A DNA stretch of 64,000 nucleotides from an uncultured Rhodobacterales bacterium (lineage in GTDB: Bacteria; Pseudomonadota; Alphaproteobacteria; Rhodobacterales; Rhodobacteraceae). The translations under genes and the position numbers were made by a program. Of this stretch, positions 43,330 to 51,858 are shown one piece after another; positions within the stretch are counted from its first letter, which is position 1, and each line of letters starts with the position of its first letter. The DNA lies in the NCBI GenBank assembly GCA_903845215.1, contig CAIMWI010000035.1:1-64000 (forward strand), given 5' to 3'. The notes below the pieces were generated by a model that did no database searches, was not told the origin of the DNA, and saw nothing but the letters and a program-made list of their open reading frames with translations.

Positions 43330-43812
43330 TTAGACTGCGGGCAGGGCCAAGGCTGACAGGTATAGGCCAAACCCAAAGACCGCATGGGCCATAAGGCCCA
43401 GCCCGCGCGCTTGCCACGGGTGATCTGCCCGCGACGCGGCGATGCCGCCGCCCATGCCCGGGCTCATCAAAAACCACCCCGCGCTGATCGTGACGATCCC
43501 TACGATCAAGGCAGGCGTCAGGGTCGGCGTTTGTGCCCAACCTGGCCCCCATAGGATCAGCAAAGCCGCGGCATACACCACGCCGACCAGATAATGCCCC
43601 GCCCAGCCAATCCCCGTCTCGCCCGACACTTCAGGCGATTGGGCGATGTCAGCGTGCCACACCTGCCCTCGCGCCACATGGGCAAACCAGCGTCCGCCCA
43701 GTTTCCACGCAGGTGCGGGCAGGCCAAAGGCCAGATGCAGCGCCAGCCCCCAAAGGTCGAACAGGGCGGTGGCACCGATGCCAATCACCAAGCTATGAAA
43801 GATAAAGTCCAT
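43330..43812 (-). CDS. DUF2938 membrane protein
   Basis: A 160-residue inner-membrane protein with four hydrophobic segments. GIGATALFDLWGLALHLAFG, APAWKLGGRWFAHVARGQVWH and GETGIGWAGHYLVGVVYA match the DUF2938 family. Start MDFIFHSLVIG is taken because the first helix begins there. Function unknown. Convergent with the amidase gene, 3 bases apart. Confidence 0.8.
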   Translation of the reverse strand: MDFIFHSLVIGIGATALFDLWGLALHLAFGLPAPAWKLGGRWFAHVARGQVWHADIAQSPEVSGETGIGWAGHYLVGVVYAAALLILWGPGWAQTPTLTPALIVGIVTISAGWFLMSPGMGGGIAASRADHPWQARGLGLMAHAVFGFGLYLSALALPAV

Positions 43813-43927
43813 CCTATTCCCCATTTTCGCGAAATCCTCGCCATGGTGGCGGGGCCTTTGGGGAAAGTCCACCGATCAAGCTTGCAGGACCATTGACCAC
43901 ACCGCCCCTTGGGCCTATGCCCCCCTT

Positions 43928-44360
43928 GCGCGGATGGCTGGATGACCGCGGGGGGAAACCTTCGAGGAAAGTCCGGACTCCATGAAGTAAGGGTGCCGGG
44001 TAACGCCCGGCGGGGGCAACCCCAGGGAAAGCGCCACAGAGAAGAGACTGCCTTGGTGCCGGACCTTTTCCGGCGCACAGCCAAGGTGAGGGTGAAACGG
44101 TGGGGTAAGAGCCCACCACGGACCGGGCAACCGGGACGGTATGGCAAGCCCCACCCGGAGCAATGCCGAATAGGGGCCTTAAGCGGAAAGGTCCGGATTC
44201 ACAGCGCCGCAAGGTTCTGCCGGAGACCTCCGCGGGGACACTTCAGCCCATAAGGCCCGGGTTGGCAGCTTGACCGCTCTGGTAACAGATGCGGCAGAGG
44301 AATGGTCATCCAAGGGGGCAACCCCTGGACAGAATCCGGCTTACAGGCCATCCGCGCATT
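43928..44360 (+). ncRNA. rnpB: RNase P RNA
   Basis: The catalytic RNA that trims tRNA 5' leaders. Conserved class A segments: GAGGAAAGTCCGGACTCCAT near the 5' end and ACAGAATCCGGCTTACAGG near the 3' end. The P1 helix pairs GCGCGGATGG (43928-43937) with CCATCCGCGC (44348-44357), and a T run follows at once, so the gene carries its own terminator. Ends are set by P1 and may be off by a few bases. Confidence 0.95.
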
Positions 44361-44468
44361 TTTCCTGTTACAATGGCCAGACGCCGTTGACTCTGCCGCT
44401 CCGATGCGTAAAAGGCAGGCTTCAAGGATTAGTGGGGGGCGTGGCCTTCCGATGCAGGAGAGACGACT

Positions 44469-44636
44469 ATGGCCAAACCGGCGACGATCAAGATCCGTCT
44501 GAACTCGACGGCTGGCACCGGGCACTTCTATGTCACCAAGAAGAACGCCCGTACCATGACCGAAAAGATGACGGTCAATAAGTACGACCCCGTCAAGCGC
44601 GAACATGTGGAATACAAGGAAGGCAAGATCAAGTAA
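44469..44636 (+). CDS. rpmG: 50S ribosomal protein L33
   Basis: A 55-residue ribosomal protein. [31 protein letters not shown] and [18 protein letters not shown] are characteristic of the proteobacterial L33 form without zinc cysteines. AGGAGA lies eight bases before the ATG and a clear terminator follows, so it is probably a single-gene unit about 110 bases after rnpB. Confidence 0.95.
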   Translation: MAKPATIKIRLNSTAGTGHFYVTKKNARTMTEKMTVNKYDPVKREHVEYKEGKIK

Positions 44637-44660
44637 GATCGCCCTCTTTTGTCGACCAGA

Positions 44661-44690
44661 AAGCCGTGCGTTTCGCGCGGCTTTTTCGTT
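44661..44690 (+). terminator. Intrinsic terminator of rpmG
   Basis: Ten-base-pair stem AAGCCGTGCG / CGCGCGGCTT with one G-T pair and a TTT loop, followed by TTTCGTTTG. Located 25 bases after the rpmG stop. Confidence 0.85.
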
Positions 44691-44783
44691 TGTGCTGCAC
44701 CCCTATCGGCGAGACGGCATTGCGGATAACAAAAGCGCAGGTGCGGCCCTTTGGCCAGCGCCACGCCCGATGAAGGAGCGCCG

Positions 44784-45476
44784 ATGGAACGCAATCATTA
44801 CGAAGAACATTATGTCTCGCGCGTGGGCTGGTTGCGGGCGGCGGTTTTGGGGGCCAATGACGGGATCGTGTCGACCGCCGCGCTGATCGTGGGGGTGGCT
44901 GCGGCGTCGGACCGCTCTGGCGTGTTGCTGGCGGGCATGGCCGGGCTTGCGGCGGGGGCCTTGTCTATGGCGGCGGGAGAATATGTTTCGGTGTCATCCC
45001 AAGCCGATACCGAAAAAGCCGACACCGAACGCGAACGTGCCGAGATTGAAGCGGATCCCCAAGAAGAGTTGCGCGCCTTGGCGGGGATTTACGAAGACCG
45101 CGGCCTGACGCCGGACTTGGCGTTGCAAGTGGCGACGGCCTTGCATGCCAAAGATCCGCTCGCCGCGCATCTGCGCGACGAATTGGGCTTTTCGCAGCAC
45201 TCCGAAGCCAAGCCCTTGGTCGCGGCGGGGGCCTCGGCCCTAAGTTTTGCCGTGGGGGCGGCGATGCCGATGCTGGCGGCTGCCTTGGTGCCAGAGGCAA
45301 CAATCAGCCTTTGGGTTACTGCCGTTTCGCTGGGGTTTTTGGCGCTTTTGGGGGCGGTGGGGGCCAAGGCAGGCGGGGCACCCATGGTGCGCGCGGTGGT
45401 GCGCGTGACGTTCTGGGGCGCTGCGGCAATGGCCGTCACGGCGGTTGTGGGCCATCTCTTTGGCGCGGTGGTGTAA
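44784..45476 (+). CDS. VIT1/CCC1-family metal transporter
   Basis: A 230-residue membrane protein related to vacuolar iron and manganese transporters. The first helix carries GWLRAAVLGANDGIVSTAAL, the family signature. GALSMAAGEYVSVSSQADTE leads into the charged metal-binding cytoplasmic loop (ERERAEIEADPQEELRALAGIYEDRGL), and the C-terminal helices follow. Likely exports or sequesters Fe2+/Mn2+. The start MERNHYEEHY follows AAGGAG. No metal-regulator site was recognised. Confidence 0.9.
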   Translation: MERNHYEEHYVSRVGWLRAAVLGANDGIVSTAALIVGVAAASDRSGVLLAGMAGLAAGALSMAAGEYVSVSSQADTEKADTERERAEIEADPQEELRALAGIYEDRGLTPDLALQVATALHAKDPLAAHLRDELGFSQHSEAKPLVAAGASALSFAVGAAMPMLAAALVPEATISLWVTAVSLGFLALLGAVGAKAGGAPMVRAVVRVTFWGAAAMAVTAVVGHLFGAVV

Positions 45477-45486
45477 GTCTTAACGC

Positions 45487-45513
45487 AAAAGGGCCAGAGT
45501 TTCCTCTGGCCCT
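45487..45513 (-). terminator. Intrinsic terminator of the Bax-inhibitor gene
   Basis: Perfect 10-bp stem AGGGCCAGAG / CTCTGGCCCT with a TTTC loop. On the minus strand the stem is followed by TTTTGCGTT. It sits between the convergent VIT and Bax-inhibitor genes and may act weakly in both directions. Confidence 0.8.
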
Positions 45514-45535
45514 CCTGACTTGCCCTGCGATGTGT

Positions 45536-46270
45536 TCAGCGACGATCGCCCATGAACTGCAGCAGGAAGGTGAACATATTGATAAAGTCCAGATACAGAC
45601 GCAAAGCGCCCATGATCGCCGACTTGGCCATCCACTCTTCATTGCCAGCCCGCGCATTGGCGACATATTCGCCCTTGATCGCCTGCGTGTCATAGACCGT
45701 CAGACCCGCAAAGATCAGCACGCCGACCACCGAGATGGCAAATTGCAGCGCAGACGAGGCCAAAAAGATATTCGCGATCATGGCGACCATAATGCCCACC
45801 AGACCCATCATCAAGAACGACCCCATTCCCGACAGGTTCTTCTTGGTCGTATAGCCATACAGGCTCAGCCCCGCAAACGCAGCGGCAGTCGCCAAGAAGG
45901 TCGTAAAGATCGACGCGCCGGTATAGATGGCGAAGATGAAGGACAGCGATAGACCCATCGCTGCCGCGTAGACATAAAAGAACAGTTGGGCCGCGCCAAC
46001 CGACAAGCGGGGCAAGGCCGCGCTAAAGGCCATGACCATCACCAAGGGCAGGAACGTGATGATCCAGCCGAGGATGTTCAAATGCCCGTTGGCGGGATTG
46101 ATGAATGTCATCAGGAGCGCAGGGCTCGTGCCCACCGCCCAACTGACACCTGCTGTCACCAACATGCCAACCGACATGGTTGTGTAGACGCTGTTCATAT
46201 GCGCGCGCAGGCCAGCGTCGATAGCTAGGCCAGCGGTTGCGTCATAGGGTCTTGCCTGAAATTGTGCCAT
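45536..46270 (-). CDS. Bax inhibitor-1/YccA family membrane protein
   Basis: A 244-residue protein with about seven transmembrane helices. FIFAIYTGASIFTTFLATAA, LTVYDTQAIKGEYVANA and ALRLYLDFINMFTFLLQFMG are typical of the BI-1/YbhL/YccA family; the aspartates in the last helices are linked to pH-sensitive calcium leak in homologues. Start MAQFQARPYD is chosen because GGAGG lies upstream at proper spacing, whereas it would be inside the frame for the ATG 12 bases earlier. Confidence 0.9.
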   Translation of the reverse strand: MAQFQARPYDATAGLAIDAGLRAHMNSVYTTMSVGMLVTAGVSWAVGTSPALLMTFINPANGHLNILGWIITFLPLVMVMAFSAALPRLSVGAAQLFFYVYAAAMGLSLSFIFAIYTGASIFTTFLATAAAFAGLSLYGYTTKKNLSGMGSFLMMGLVGIMVAMIANIFLASSALQFAISVVGVLIFAGLTVYDTQAIKGEYVANARAGNEEWMAKSAIMGALRLYLDFINMFTFLLQFMGDRR

Positions 46271-46904
46271 CAAAGCCTCCATTCGTGTGGCGGGCCGGGC
46301 GAATGCCGACCTCTCGTGGTCAATATCGGCACTGTTGCGACCAAGTTCAAGGTTTTCTCACCAAATTTGCCCAAGTCCGCGAAGAGACAGCTGTTGCAGC
46401 CCTTAGAGATGGTCGATCTTGGTCATGGTGCTGGTCGCGTGCTCCCCCAACGCTGACAGTTTTGCGCGCCTCTTGGCAGAATACATCGACAGGATAGAAG
46501 GCCTTAAAAATGTATCAAGAAGACATAACGAACGGATGTGGCACCCAATAACATCCCTGATCACTATAACACAGAGCTGTCCTAGGCTGGTCACCAAAGA
46601 TTTGCTTTTGCCAAAAGGTCGATCAAACCTGCGCATCGGTGTTAAACACGATGGAAGGTCCGAAAAGGTAGCAAACTTTTGTAAATAAATAATTTTTCAA
46701 TGATGTTTCGATGGCCATGATTTCCCCAAATCCTGATCCAATGTTTCGCAATCAATAAATGGTTTACTTGGTGGATCATTTTTCTTGGCGATCTGTAAAA
46801 AATCTTTTGCATTTTAAAACGACCGCCCTATCTGGCTATCAAGAAAAACGCCGAAACGCTTTTTGCATTTTCGCAAGGCGCGCGGTGCACTCTGGGAGAG
46901 AGCG
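46271..46904. promoter_or_regulatory. AT-rich 630-bp region upstream of the XRE regulator gene
   Basis: No gene I can support. From about 46480 the DNA is far more AT-rich than the rest of the window, most strongly at 46670-46860. Two copies of TTTTGCATTTT lie at 46805-46815 and 46861-46871; the second overlaps TTGC-ATTTTC-GCAA (46863-46876), a dyad 29 bases before the regulator ATG. These are candidate operators for autoregulation. The size suggests a promoter with several inputs, or a degenerate transferred segment. Confidence 0.5.
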
Positions 46905-47255
46905 ATGAAACACCCGGTTGATGTCCATGTTGGTAAACAGATCCGGCATCAGCGTTGGATGGTGGGCATGACCCAGCAGCAACTGGCCGAAAAGGTTGGG
47001 ATCAAGTTTCAGCAAGTGCAAAAGTACGAAACGGGCATGAACCGCGTATCTGCCTCGCGCTTGTGGGACATTGCAGAAACCTTGGGCGTCAGCATCGGCT
47101 TTTTCTTTGAAGGCGCGAATGGCGAAAAGGCGGCGCCGACCGACCTGATGGCCGACAAAGAAGCGGTGGAATTGGTGCGGTCTTACTTTGCCATTCCCCA
47201 AGAACAGCGCCGCCGCCTATTCGAACTGGCCAAGGTTCTGTCAGAGGCGGCTTGA
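46905..47255 (+). CDS. XRE-family transcriptional regulator (PraR-like)
   Basis: A 116-residue DNA-binding protein. The HTH_XRE domain covers residues about 10-65 (QIRHQRWMVGMTQQQLAEKV, GIKFQQVQKYETGMNRVSA). A helical C-terminal part contains the VRSYFAIPQEQRRRLFELAK segment shared with alphaproteobacterial PraR/PhrR-type regulators. PraR in rhizobia controls attachment, biofilm and quorum-sensing genes; that role here is inference. The start follows GGGAGAG. An operator-like dyad lies directly upstream. Confidence 0.85.
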   Translation: MKHPVDVHVGKQIRHQRWMVGMTQQQLAEKVGIKFQQVQKYETGMNRVSASRLWDIAETLGVSIGFFFEGANGEKAAPTDLMADKEAVELVRSYFAIPQEQRRRLFELAKVLSEAA

Positions 47256-47303
47256 CCCAAAGCCAGCCTGACTGTAGCGCCAAGCGATCAAAAGGGGGAC
47301 GCC

Positions 47304-48104
47304 ATGACGCAGATCAGTCAAGAACTCGCGGCAGAGTTGATAGAGGTGGCCGACGCCTTGGCGGATGCCGCCCGCGTGGCGACGTTACAGCATTTTCGGG
47401 CCGCTGGACTTTTCGCCACTAACAAAGAAGCGGACAGGTTCGACCCTGTGACAGTGGCCGACCACCTGTCGGAACAGATGATGCGCGAAATTTTGGCCCT
47501 GCGCCGCCCGCAAGATGGCATATTGGGAGAAGAGTTTGGCACAGCCTTGGGCACGTCCGGCCTAACTTGGGTGTTGGATCCGATTGACGGCACGCGCAGT
47601 TTTCTGGCCGGCACCCCGACATGGGGCGTTTTGATCGCCGTGTCGGATGCCAACGGGCCGATCTACGGCCTGATCGATCAGCCCTATATCGGCGAGCGGT
47701 TTTCCGGCGGCCTTGGCCGTGCCGATCTGCGCGGCCCGATGGGCTTGCGGGCCTTGAAAACCCGCCCCCCCCGCCCGCTGTCAGAGGCGATCTTGTTCAC
47801 CACCTTTCCCGAAGTGGGCACGTTTGAGGATGGCGCTGCCTTTAACCGCGTCAAGGCGCAGGCGCGCATGACCCGCTATGGCACCGATTGCTACGCCTAT
47901 GGCCTGATCGCCGCAGGTCAGATTGACCTTGTGATCGAAGCGGGCCTGATGGCCTATGACGTGCAAGGCCCCATCGCCGTGATCGAGGCCGCAGGCGGTA
48001 TCGTCACCGATTGGCAGGGCAACCCCTGCCCGATGGGGGGCCGCGTTCTGGCCGCCGCCAACCGCGCCATTCATGCCGAGGCGTTGGCTTTGCTGAACGC
48101 CTGA
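47304..48104 (+). CDS. hisN: Inositol-monophosphatase-family phosphatase, probable histidinol-phosphatase
   Basis: A 266-residue Mg-dependent phosphatase. Metal-binding motifs: GEEFG, WVLDPIDGTRSFLAGTPTWG and YDVQGPIAVIEAAGG. The replacement of the usual W-D near the last motif by YDVQG, and the length, fit the HisN histidinol-phosphatase group rather than SuhB or CysQ. It would do the dephosphorylation step of histidine synthesis. Follows the regulator by 48 bases, with GGGGGA before the ATG. Confidence 0.85.
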   Translation: MTQISQELAAELIEVADALADAARVATLQHFRAAGLFATNKEADRFDPVTVADHLSEQMMREILALRRPQDGILGEEFGTALGTSGLTWVLDPIDGTRSFLAGTPTWGVLIAVSDANGPIYGLIDQPYIGERFSGGLGRADLRGPMGLRALKTRPPRPLSEAILFTTFPEVGTFEDGAAFNRVKAQARMTRYGTDCYAYGLIAAGQIDLVIEAGLMAYDVQGPIAVIEAAGGIVTDWQGNPCPMGGRVLAAANRAIHAEALALLNA

Positions 48105-48185
48105 TCCGGCCCTTGTCACATGGCGCGAGTCCTTTCCCCTTCTGTCGCGCCGTGGACCCAGCACCGAAGGGGGTGAAAGGGTCCT

Positions 48186-49520
48186 ATGTCTGAAATCTTG
48201 ATCCAGAATGCCGACACCGTCCTGACGATGGATGCAACGCGGCGCGAATTGCACGGCGCAGATGTTTTGCTGCGCGGTGGCGTTGTGGCTGAGGTGGGGC
48301 AGGGGCTGTCCACCACGGGCCGTGTGGTGCAGGCCAAGGGCTGCGTGGTGACACCGGGTTTGGTGAACACCCACCATCACCTTTACCAAACCCTTACCCG
48401 TGCCGTGCCCGGTGGGCAGGATGCGCTGCTGTTTGGCTGGCTGAAAACCCTTTACCCCATCTGGGCGCGCTTTGGGCCGGAAGAGATGTTCACCTCGACC
48501 CAAGTGGGCTTGGCAGAGCTGGCATTGTCGGGCTGCACGCTCACATCGGATCACCTGTACCTGTTCCCCAACGGGTCGCGGTTAGATGATACCATCGCCG
48601 CCGCCGCCGAAGTGGGCTTGCGCTTTCACCCCACGCGCGGGGCGATGAGTATTGGCGAAAGTGCTGGTGGCCTGCCGCCTGACAGTTTGGTGGAAAACGA
48701 AAATGCCATTCTGGAAGATATGATCAGGGTGGTTGATGCCCACCACAACCCCGCCGCAGGGTCGATGCTGCGGGTCGGCCTTGCTCCCTGTTCGCCATTT
48801 TCCGTCACCCGCGATCTGATGCGCAATGCGGCGCTTTTGGCGCGCGACAAGGGCGTGATGCTGCACACCCATTTGGCCGAAAATGACGAGGATATCGCCT
48901 ATTCCTTGGCGAAATTCGGCTGCCGTCCGGGGCAATATGCCCAAGATCTGGGCTGGACGGGCGATGACGTCTGGCACGCCCACTGTGTCAAGCTGGATGC
49001 CACAGAGATTGACCTGTTCGCCCGCACCCGCACCGGTGTGGCGCATTGCCCCTGTTCCAATTGCAGGCTTGGCTCGGGCATTGCCCCCGTCAGGGCGATG
49101 CGCGATGCGCGGGTGAAGGTGGGGCTAGGGGTTGACGGATCGGCCAGCAATGACGCGGGCAATCTGATGGCCGAGGCGCGCCAAACCATGCTGTTGCAAC
49201 GCGTGGCCCTTGGGGCCGATGCGATGAGCGCGCGCGAGGCGCTGGAGATTGCCACCCTTGGCGGCGCGCAAGTGCTGGGCCGCCCCGACTGCGGCGCGCT
49301 AGAGGTGGGCAAACGCGCCGATCTGGCGATTTGGGATGTGTCTGGCGTGGAGAGTGCCGGCTCGTGGGATCCTGCCGCCCTGTTGCTCGCAGGCCCCACC
49401 CGCGTGCGCAACTTGTTCGTCGAAGGCCGTCAGATCGTGGGCGACGGCCAGATGCTGACCATCGACCTGCCCCGCGTGGTGGAACGCCAAAACCATCTGG
49501 CCCGCCGATTGATGGCGTGA
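48186..49520 (+). CDS. 8-oxoguanine deaminase-type amidohydrolase
   Basis: A 444-residue zinc amidohydrolase of the TrzA/AtzB-like group. VTPGLVNTHHHLYQTLTRAV has the first metal ligands, HTHLAEN and HAHCVKL the next, and VGLGVDGSASNDAGN the catalytic aspartate. The block HCPCSNCRLGSGIAPVRAM is characteristic of the enzymes shown to deaminate 8-oxoguanine to urate. It may also act on related purines or pterins. A guanine deaminase lies just downstream on the opposite strand. Confidence 0.85.
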   Translation: MSEILIQNADTVLTMDATRRELHGADVLLRGGVVAEVGQGLSTTGRVVQAKGCVVTPGLVNTHHHLYQTLTRAVPGGQDALLFGWLKTLYPIWARFGPEEMFTSTQVGLAELALSGCTLTSDHLYLFPNGSRLDDTIAAAAEVGLRFHPTRGAMSIGESAGGLPPDSLVENENAILEDMIRVVDAHHNPAAGSMLRVGLAPCSPFSVTRDLMRNAALLARDKGVMLHTHLAENDEDIAYSLAKFGCRPGQYAQDLGWTGDDVWHAHCVKLDATEIDLFARTRTGVAHCPCSNCRLGSGIAPVRAMRDARVKVGLGVDGSASNDAGNLMAEARQTMLLQRVALGADAMSAREALEIATLGGAQVLGRPDCGALEVGKRADLAIWDVSGVESAGSWDPAALLLAGPTRVRNLFVEGRQIVGDGQMLTIDLPRVVERQNHLARRLMA

Positions 49521-49532
49521 TAGGCCCCGCCC

Positions 49533-49856
49533 ATGAGCCATAATTTCGACGCCCAACGCCGCGAGACTTTTAACACCTTTCGGGATATGCCCAAGGGCAT
49601 GAAAAAGCTGCCCGAACGCGCCGAGGTGGATTTTCTGTTCTACCCCGAAGAGCATGACGCCAACTACGGTGCCGTGATGAAGGCGCTGACGGCCAAGGGC
49701 TACCGCGTCAGCCGCGATGACGATCTGGTCGTGGCCAAGGTCGGGCCAATTCCTGTGACACCGGAAGCCATCTGGACGCATGAGCGTGTCGCCACCGAAG
49801 TGGCGCTGGCCTATGACTTTTACCCCGACGGCTGGGATCTGGGGCTAGAGGAGTAA
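49533..49856 (+). CDS. RraB-domain protein (ribonuclease E regulator-like)
   Basis: A 107-residue acidic protein: VDFLFYPEEHDANYGAVMKA, LTAKGYRVSRDDDLVVAKVG, and the C-terminal ALAYDFYPDGWDLGLEE match the RraB (RNase E inhibitor B) fold family, where an acidic protein binds RNase E in E. coli. Function in alphaproteobacteria is not proven. It starts 12 bases after the deaminase and its 3' end overlaps the guanine deaminase tail by 12 bases. Confidence 0.75.
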   Translation: MSHNFDAQRRETFNTFRDMPKGMKKLPERAEVDFLFYPEEHDANYGAVMKALTAKGYRVSRDDDLVVAKVGPIPVTPEAIWTHERVATEVALAYDFYPDGWDLGLEE

Positions 49857-51116
49857 TCTCCCCGCGATCCACACCGCATCAATGGCGCGGTCATCGCCCA
49901 GCATGATCGTAGGGAAAACCGCCTGCCAAATGCCTTCGGCCCGCCGTGTGGCTTGTTCGATGGCAGGCGTGGATGCAAGGTTAACCACCACCAAATCCGC
50001 CTCTGCCCCTACTGCGATGTTGCCAATCTGATGCTCGGCCCGCAAAGCGCGGGCTGATCCTTGGGTGGCCAGCCACCATAGCTGCGATGGATGCAGCGCT
50101 TGGCCACGCAACTGGGCCACCTCGTAAGACGCAGCCATGGTGCGCAGCATGGAAAATGACGACCCGCCGCCGGTATCTGTCGCCAGCCCAACCCGCAGGC
50201 TTTGGGCAAGCCCCATGTCAAACAGCCCCGATCCGATAAAAGTATTCGAGGTCGGGCAATGCACCACACTCGCCCCCGCCTGGGCCAGCCGCGCTTTTTC
50301 GTGGGGGGTCAGGTGGATCGCATGGCCGTACACCGCCCCTTCGCGCAGAAGGCCATGGGCTTCGTAGGTGTCCAGATAGTCGCGCGATTGGGGGAACAGG
50401 TCTTTGACCCAAGCGATTTCGTCGGTCTGCTCGGAGAGGTGGGTCTGCATCAGGCAATCGGGGTTCTCGGCCCACAGCGCCCCCATGGCGGCCAGTTGTT
50501 CTGGGGTTGAGGTCGGCGAAAAGCGCGGGGTGATGACGTAAGACAGACGCTCGCGGCCATGCCATTTGGCAAGCAGGGCTTTGCTGTCATCATAAGCGCT
50601 TTGGGCCGTATCGCGCAGACCCTCGGGCGCGTTGCGATCCATGCAGGTTTTGCCGGCAAAGGCGCGCAGACCGCGCGCCTGCGCCTGTTCAAAGAACGCA
50701 TCGACCGAGGCCGGATGGATCGTGGCATAAGAACACATCGATGTTGTGCCATGTGCTAAGGCCAGATCGAAATAGCGCGCGGCAACCTCTGCCGCATAGG
50801 CGGGGTCGGCAAAGCGCATCTCTTCGGGGAAGGTGTATTGGTTCAGCCAGTCAATCAACCGCTTGCCCCATGACGCGATGATGGCCGTTTGCGGATAATG
50901 CACATGCGCATCCACAAAGCCTGCCGAGATCAGGTGTTGGCCGTAGTCTGTTACCCGCGCTTGGGGGAAGGTGGCGCGCAAACTGGCCGCGGAACCCACA
51001 GCGGCAATGCGGCCTTGGTCAACCACGACCGCCTCGTTCACCCGCGCCGCTTTTGGCCCAAGCCCAAAGGGGTCGCCGTTAAACGACAAAACCTGCCCCA
51101 GCAATAGATCAGCCAT
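49845..51116 (-). CDS. guaD: Guanine deaminase
   Basis: Converts guanine to xanthine and ammonia. The 423-residue zinc amidohydrolase has SAGFVDAHVHYPQTAIIASW (metal ligands and the family-specific YPQ), CMDRNAPEGLRD, QTHLSEQTDEIAWV, GHAIHLTPHE, HCPTSNTFIGSGLFDM and the catalytic aspartate in LATDTGGGSSFSML. Family assignment is secure. Divergent from the 6S RNA/5-FCL unit. Confidence 0.95.
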   Translation of the reverse strand: MADLLLGQVLSFNGDPFGLGPKAARVNEAVVVDQGRIAAVGSAASLRATFPQARVTDYGQHLISAGFVDAHVHYPQTAIIASWGKRLIDWLNQYTFPEEMRFADPAYAAEVAARYFDLALAHGTTSMCSYATIHPASVDAFFEQAQARGLRAFAGKTCMDRNAPEGLRDTAQSAYDDSKALLAKWHGRERLSYVITPRFSPTSTPEQLAAMGALWAENPDCLMQTHLSEQTDEIAWVKDLFPQSRDYLDTYEAHGLLREGAVYGHAIHLTPHEKARLAQAGASVVHCPTSNTFIGSGLFDMGLAQSLRVGLATDTGGGSSFSMLRTMAASYEVAQLRGQALHPSQLWWLATQGSARALRAEHQIGNIAVGAEADLVVVNLASTPAIEQATRRAEGIWQAVFPTIMLGDDRAIDAVWIAGRLLL

Positions 51117-51139
51117 AGATCACCTTTTCTTTTGCGCCA

Positions 51140-51290
51140 AAGTTTAAGGCCTTTCCGCGCAGCGGTAAATTTCCCCAATGCGGTGCTTTGGCAGAAACAG
51201 CTTAGCCCCAAGCCGTTGGAATGCCAAAGGCCGTCGGGCATAAAGGGGCGGACAGGGTGGGGTATTTGGTGTATCTGGCCCCAAAACAGG
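51140..51290 (+). ncRNA. ssrS: Probable 6S RNA
   Basis: The gap between guaD and the 5-formyl-THF cyclo-ligase gene can fold into the long, interrupted rod typical of 6S RNA, which mimics an open promoter and binds RNA polymerase. Closing stem: GTTT-aa-GGCC (51142-51151) with GGCC-cca-AAAC (51277-51287). Apical stem: CCCCaaTGC (51173-51181) with GCAtaaaGGGG (51238-51248), CTTTGGCA with TGCCAAAG, and a GCTT/AAGC tip. A large bubble separates the stems. The location upstream of this gene is the known ssrS synteny. Confidence 0.6.
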
Positions 51291-51294
51291 GGGA

Positions 51295-51846
51295 ATGACC
51301 ATGAGCGATCCCAAAGCCGCCGCCCGCACAGCAGCCTTTGCGCGGCGCAAAGCCGCCTTTGCGGCAGGGCAGGGCCAAGCGGCAGAGCTTTTGGCCGATG
51401 TCTTAAGCGCGCATGCTGGCAAAGTGTTGGCAGGCTATATGCCGATGCGCACCGAGATTGACCCTCTGCCCGCCATGGCCGCCCATCAGGGTTTGGTCGG
51501 CGTGCCGGTGATCATGGCCGCCGCAACCCCGCTGAAATTTCGCGAATGGGCGCCGGGTGTGGCAATGATAGCGGGCGATTTTGGCGCGCTGATCCCCGCC
51601 GAAGGGGCGTGGGTTACCCCGCAGGTGGTGATCGTGCCGCTGTTGGCCTTTGATGCGCGCGGATATCGCCTGGGCTATGGCGGGGGCTTTTACGACCGCA
51701 CGCTGCAAGGCCTGCGCGCCAAGGGCCCTGTCTTGGCAATAGGATTTGCCTTTGCCGCCCAAGAGGTTGACGCAGTGCCCACGGATGCGTTCGACCAAAA
51801 GCTGGATATGGTCGTCACGGAAAAGGGCCTGCACCACTTTGCCTGA
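51295..51846 (+). CDS. 5-formyltetrahydrofolate cyclo-ligase
   Basis: Converts 5-formyl-THF to 5,10-methenyl-THF using ATP. At 183 residues it has normal length; GYMPMRTEIDPLP, EWAPG and the substrate loop YRLGYGGGFYDRTL are conserved. ATG 51295 or 51301 could start; GGGGGAA lies before them. It probably shares a transcript with the 6S RNA-like element. Its stop lies 12 bases from a convergent small gene. Confidence 0.93.
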   Translation: MTMSDPKAAARTAAFARRKAAFAAGQGQAAELLADVLSAHAGKVLAGYMPMRTEIDPLPAMAAHQGLVGVPVIMAAATPLKFREWAPGVAMIAGDFGALIPAEGAWVTPQVVIVPLLAFDARGYRLGYGGGFYDRTLQGLRAKGPVLAIGFAFAAQEVDAVPTDAFDQKLDMVVTEKGLHHFA

Positions 51847-51858
51847 CGCCCCGTCCGA

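Noticed and set aside
46419-46688. 89-codon frame in the AT-rich region upstream of the XRE regulator
   Set aside because: Codon use does not match the genome, no ribosome site, and an overlapping frame of similar length exists on the other strand. It could be a decayed gene, but I cannot support it.
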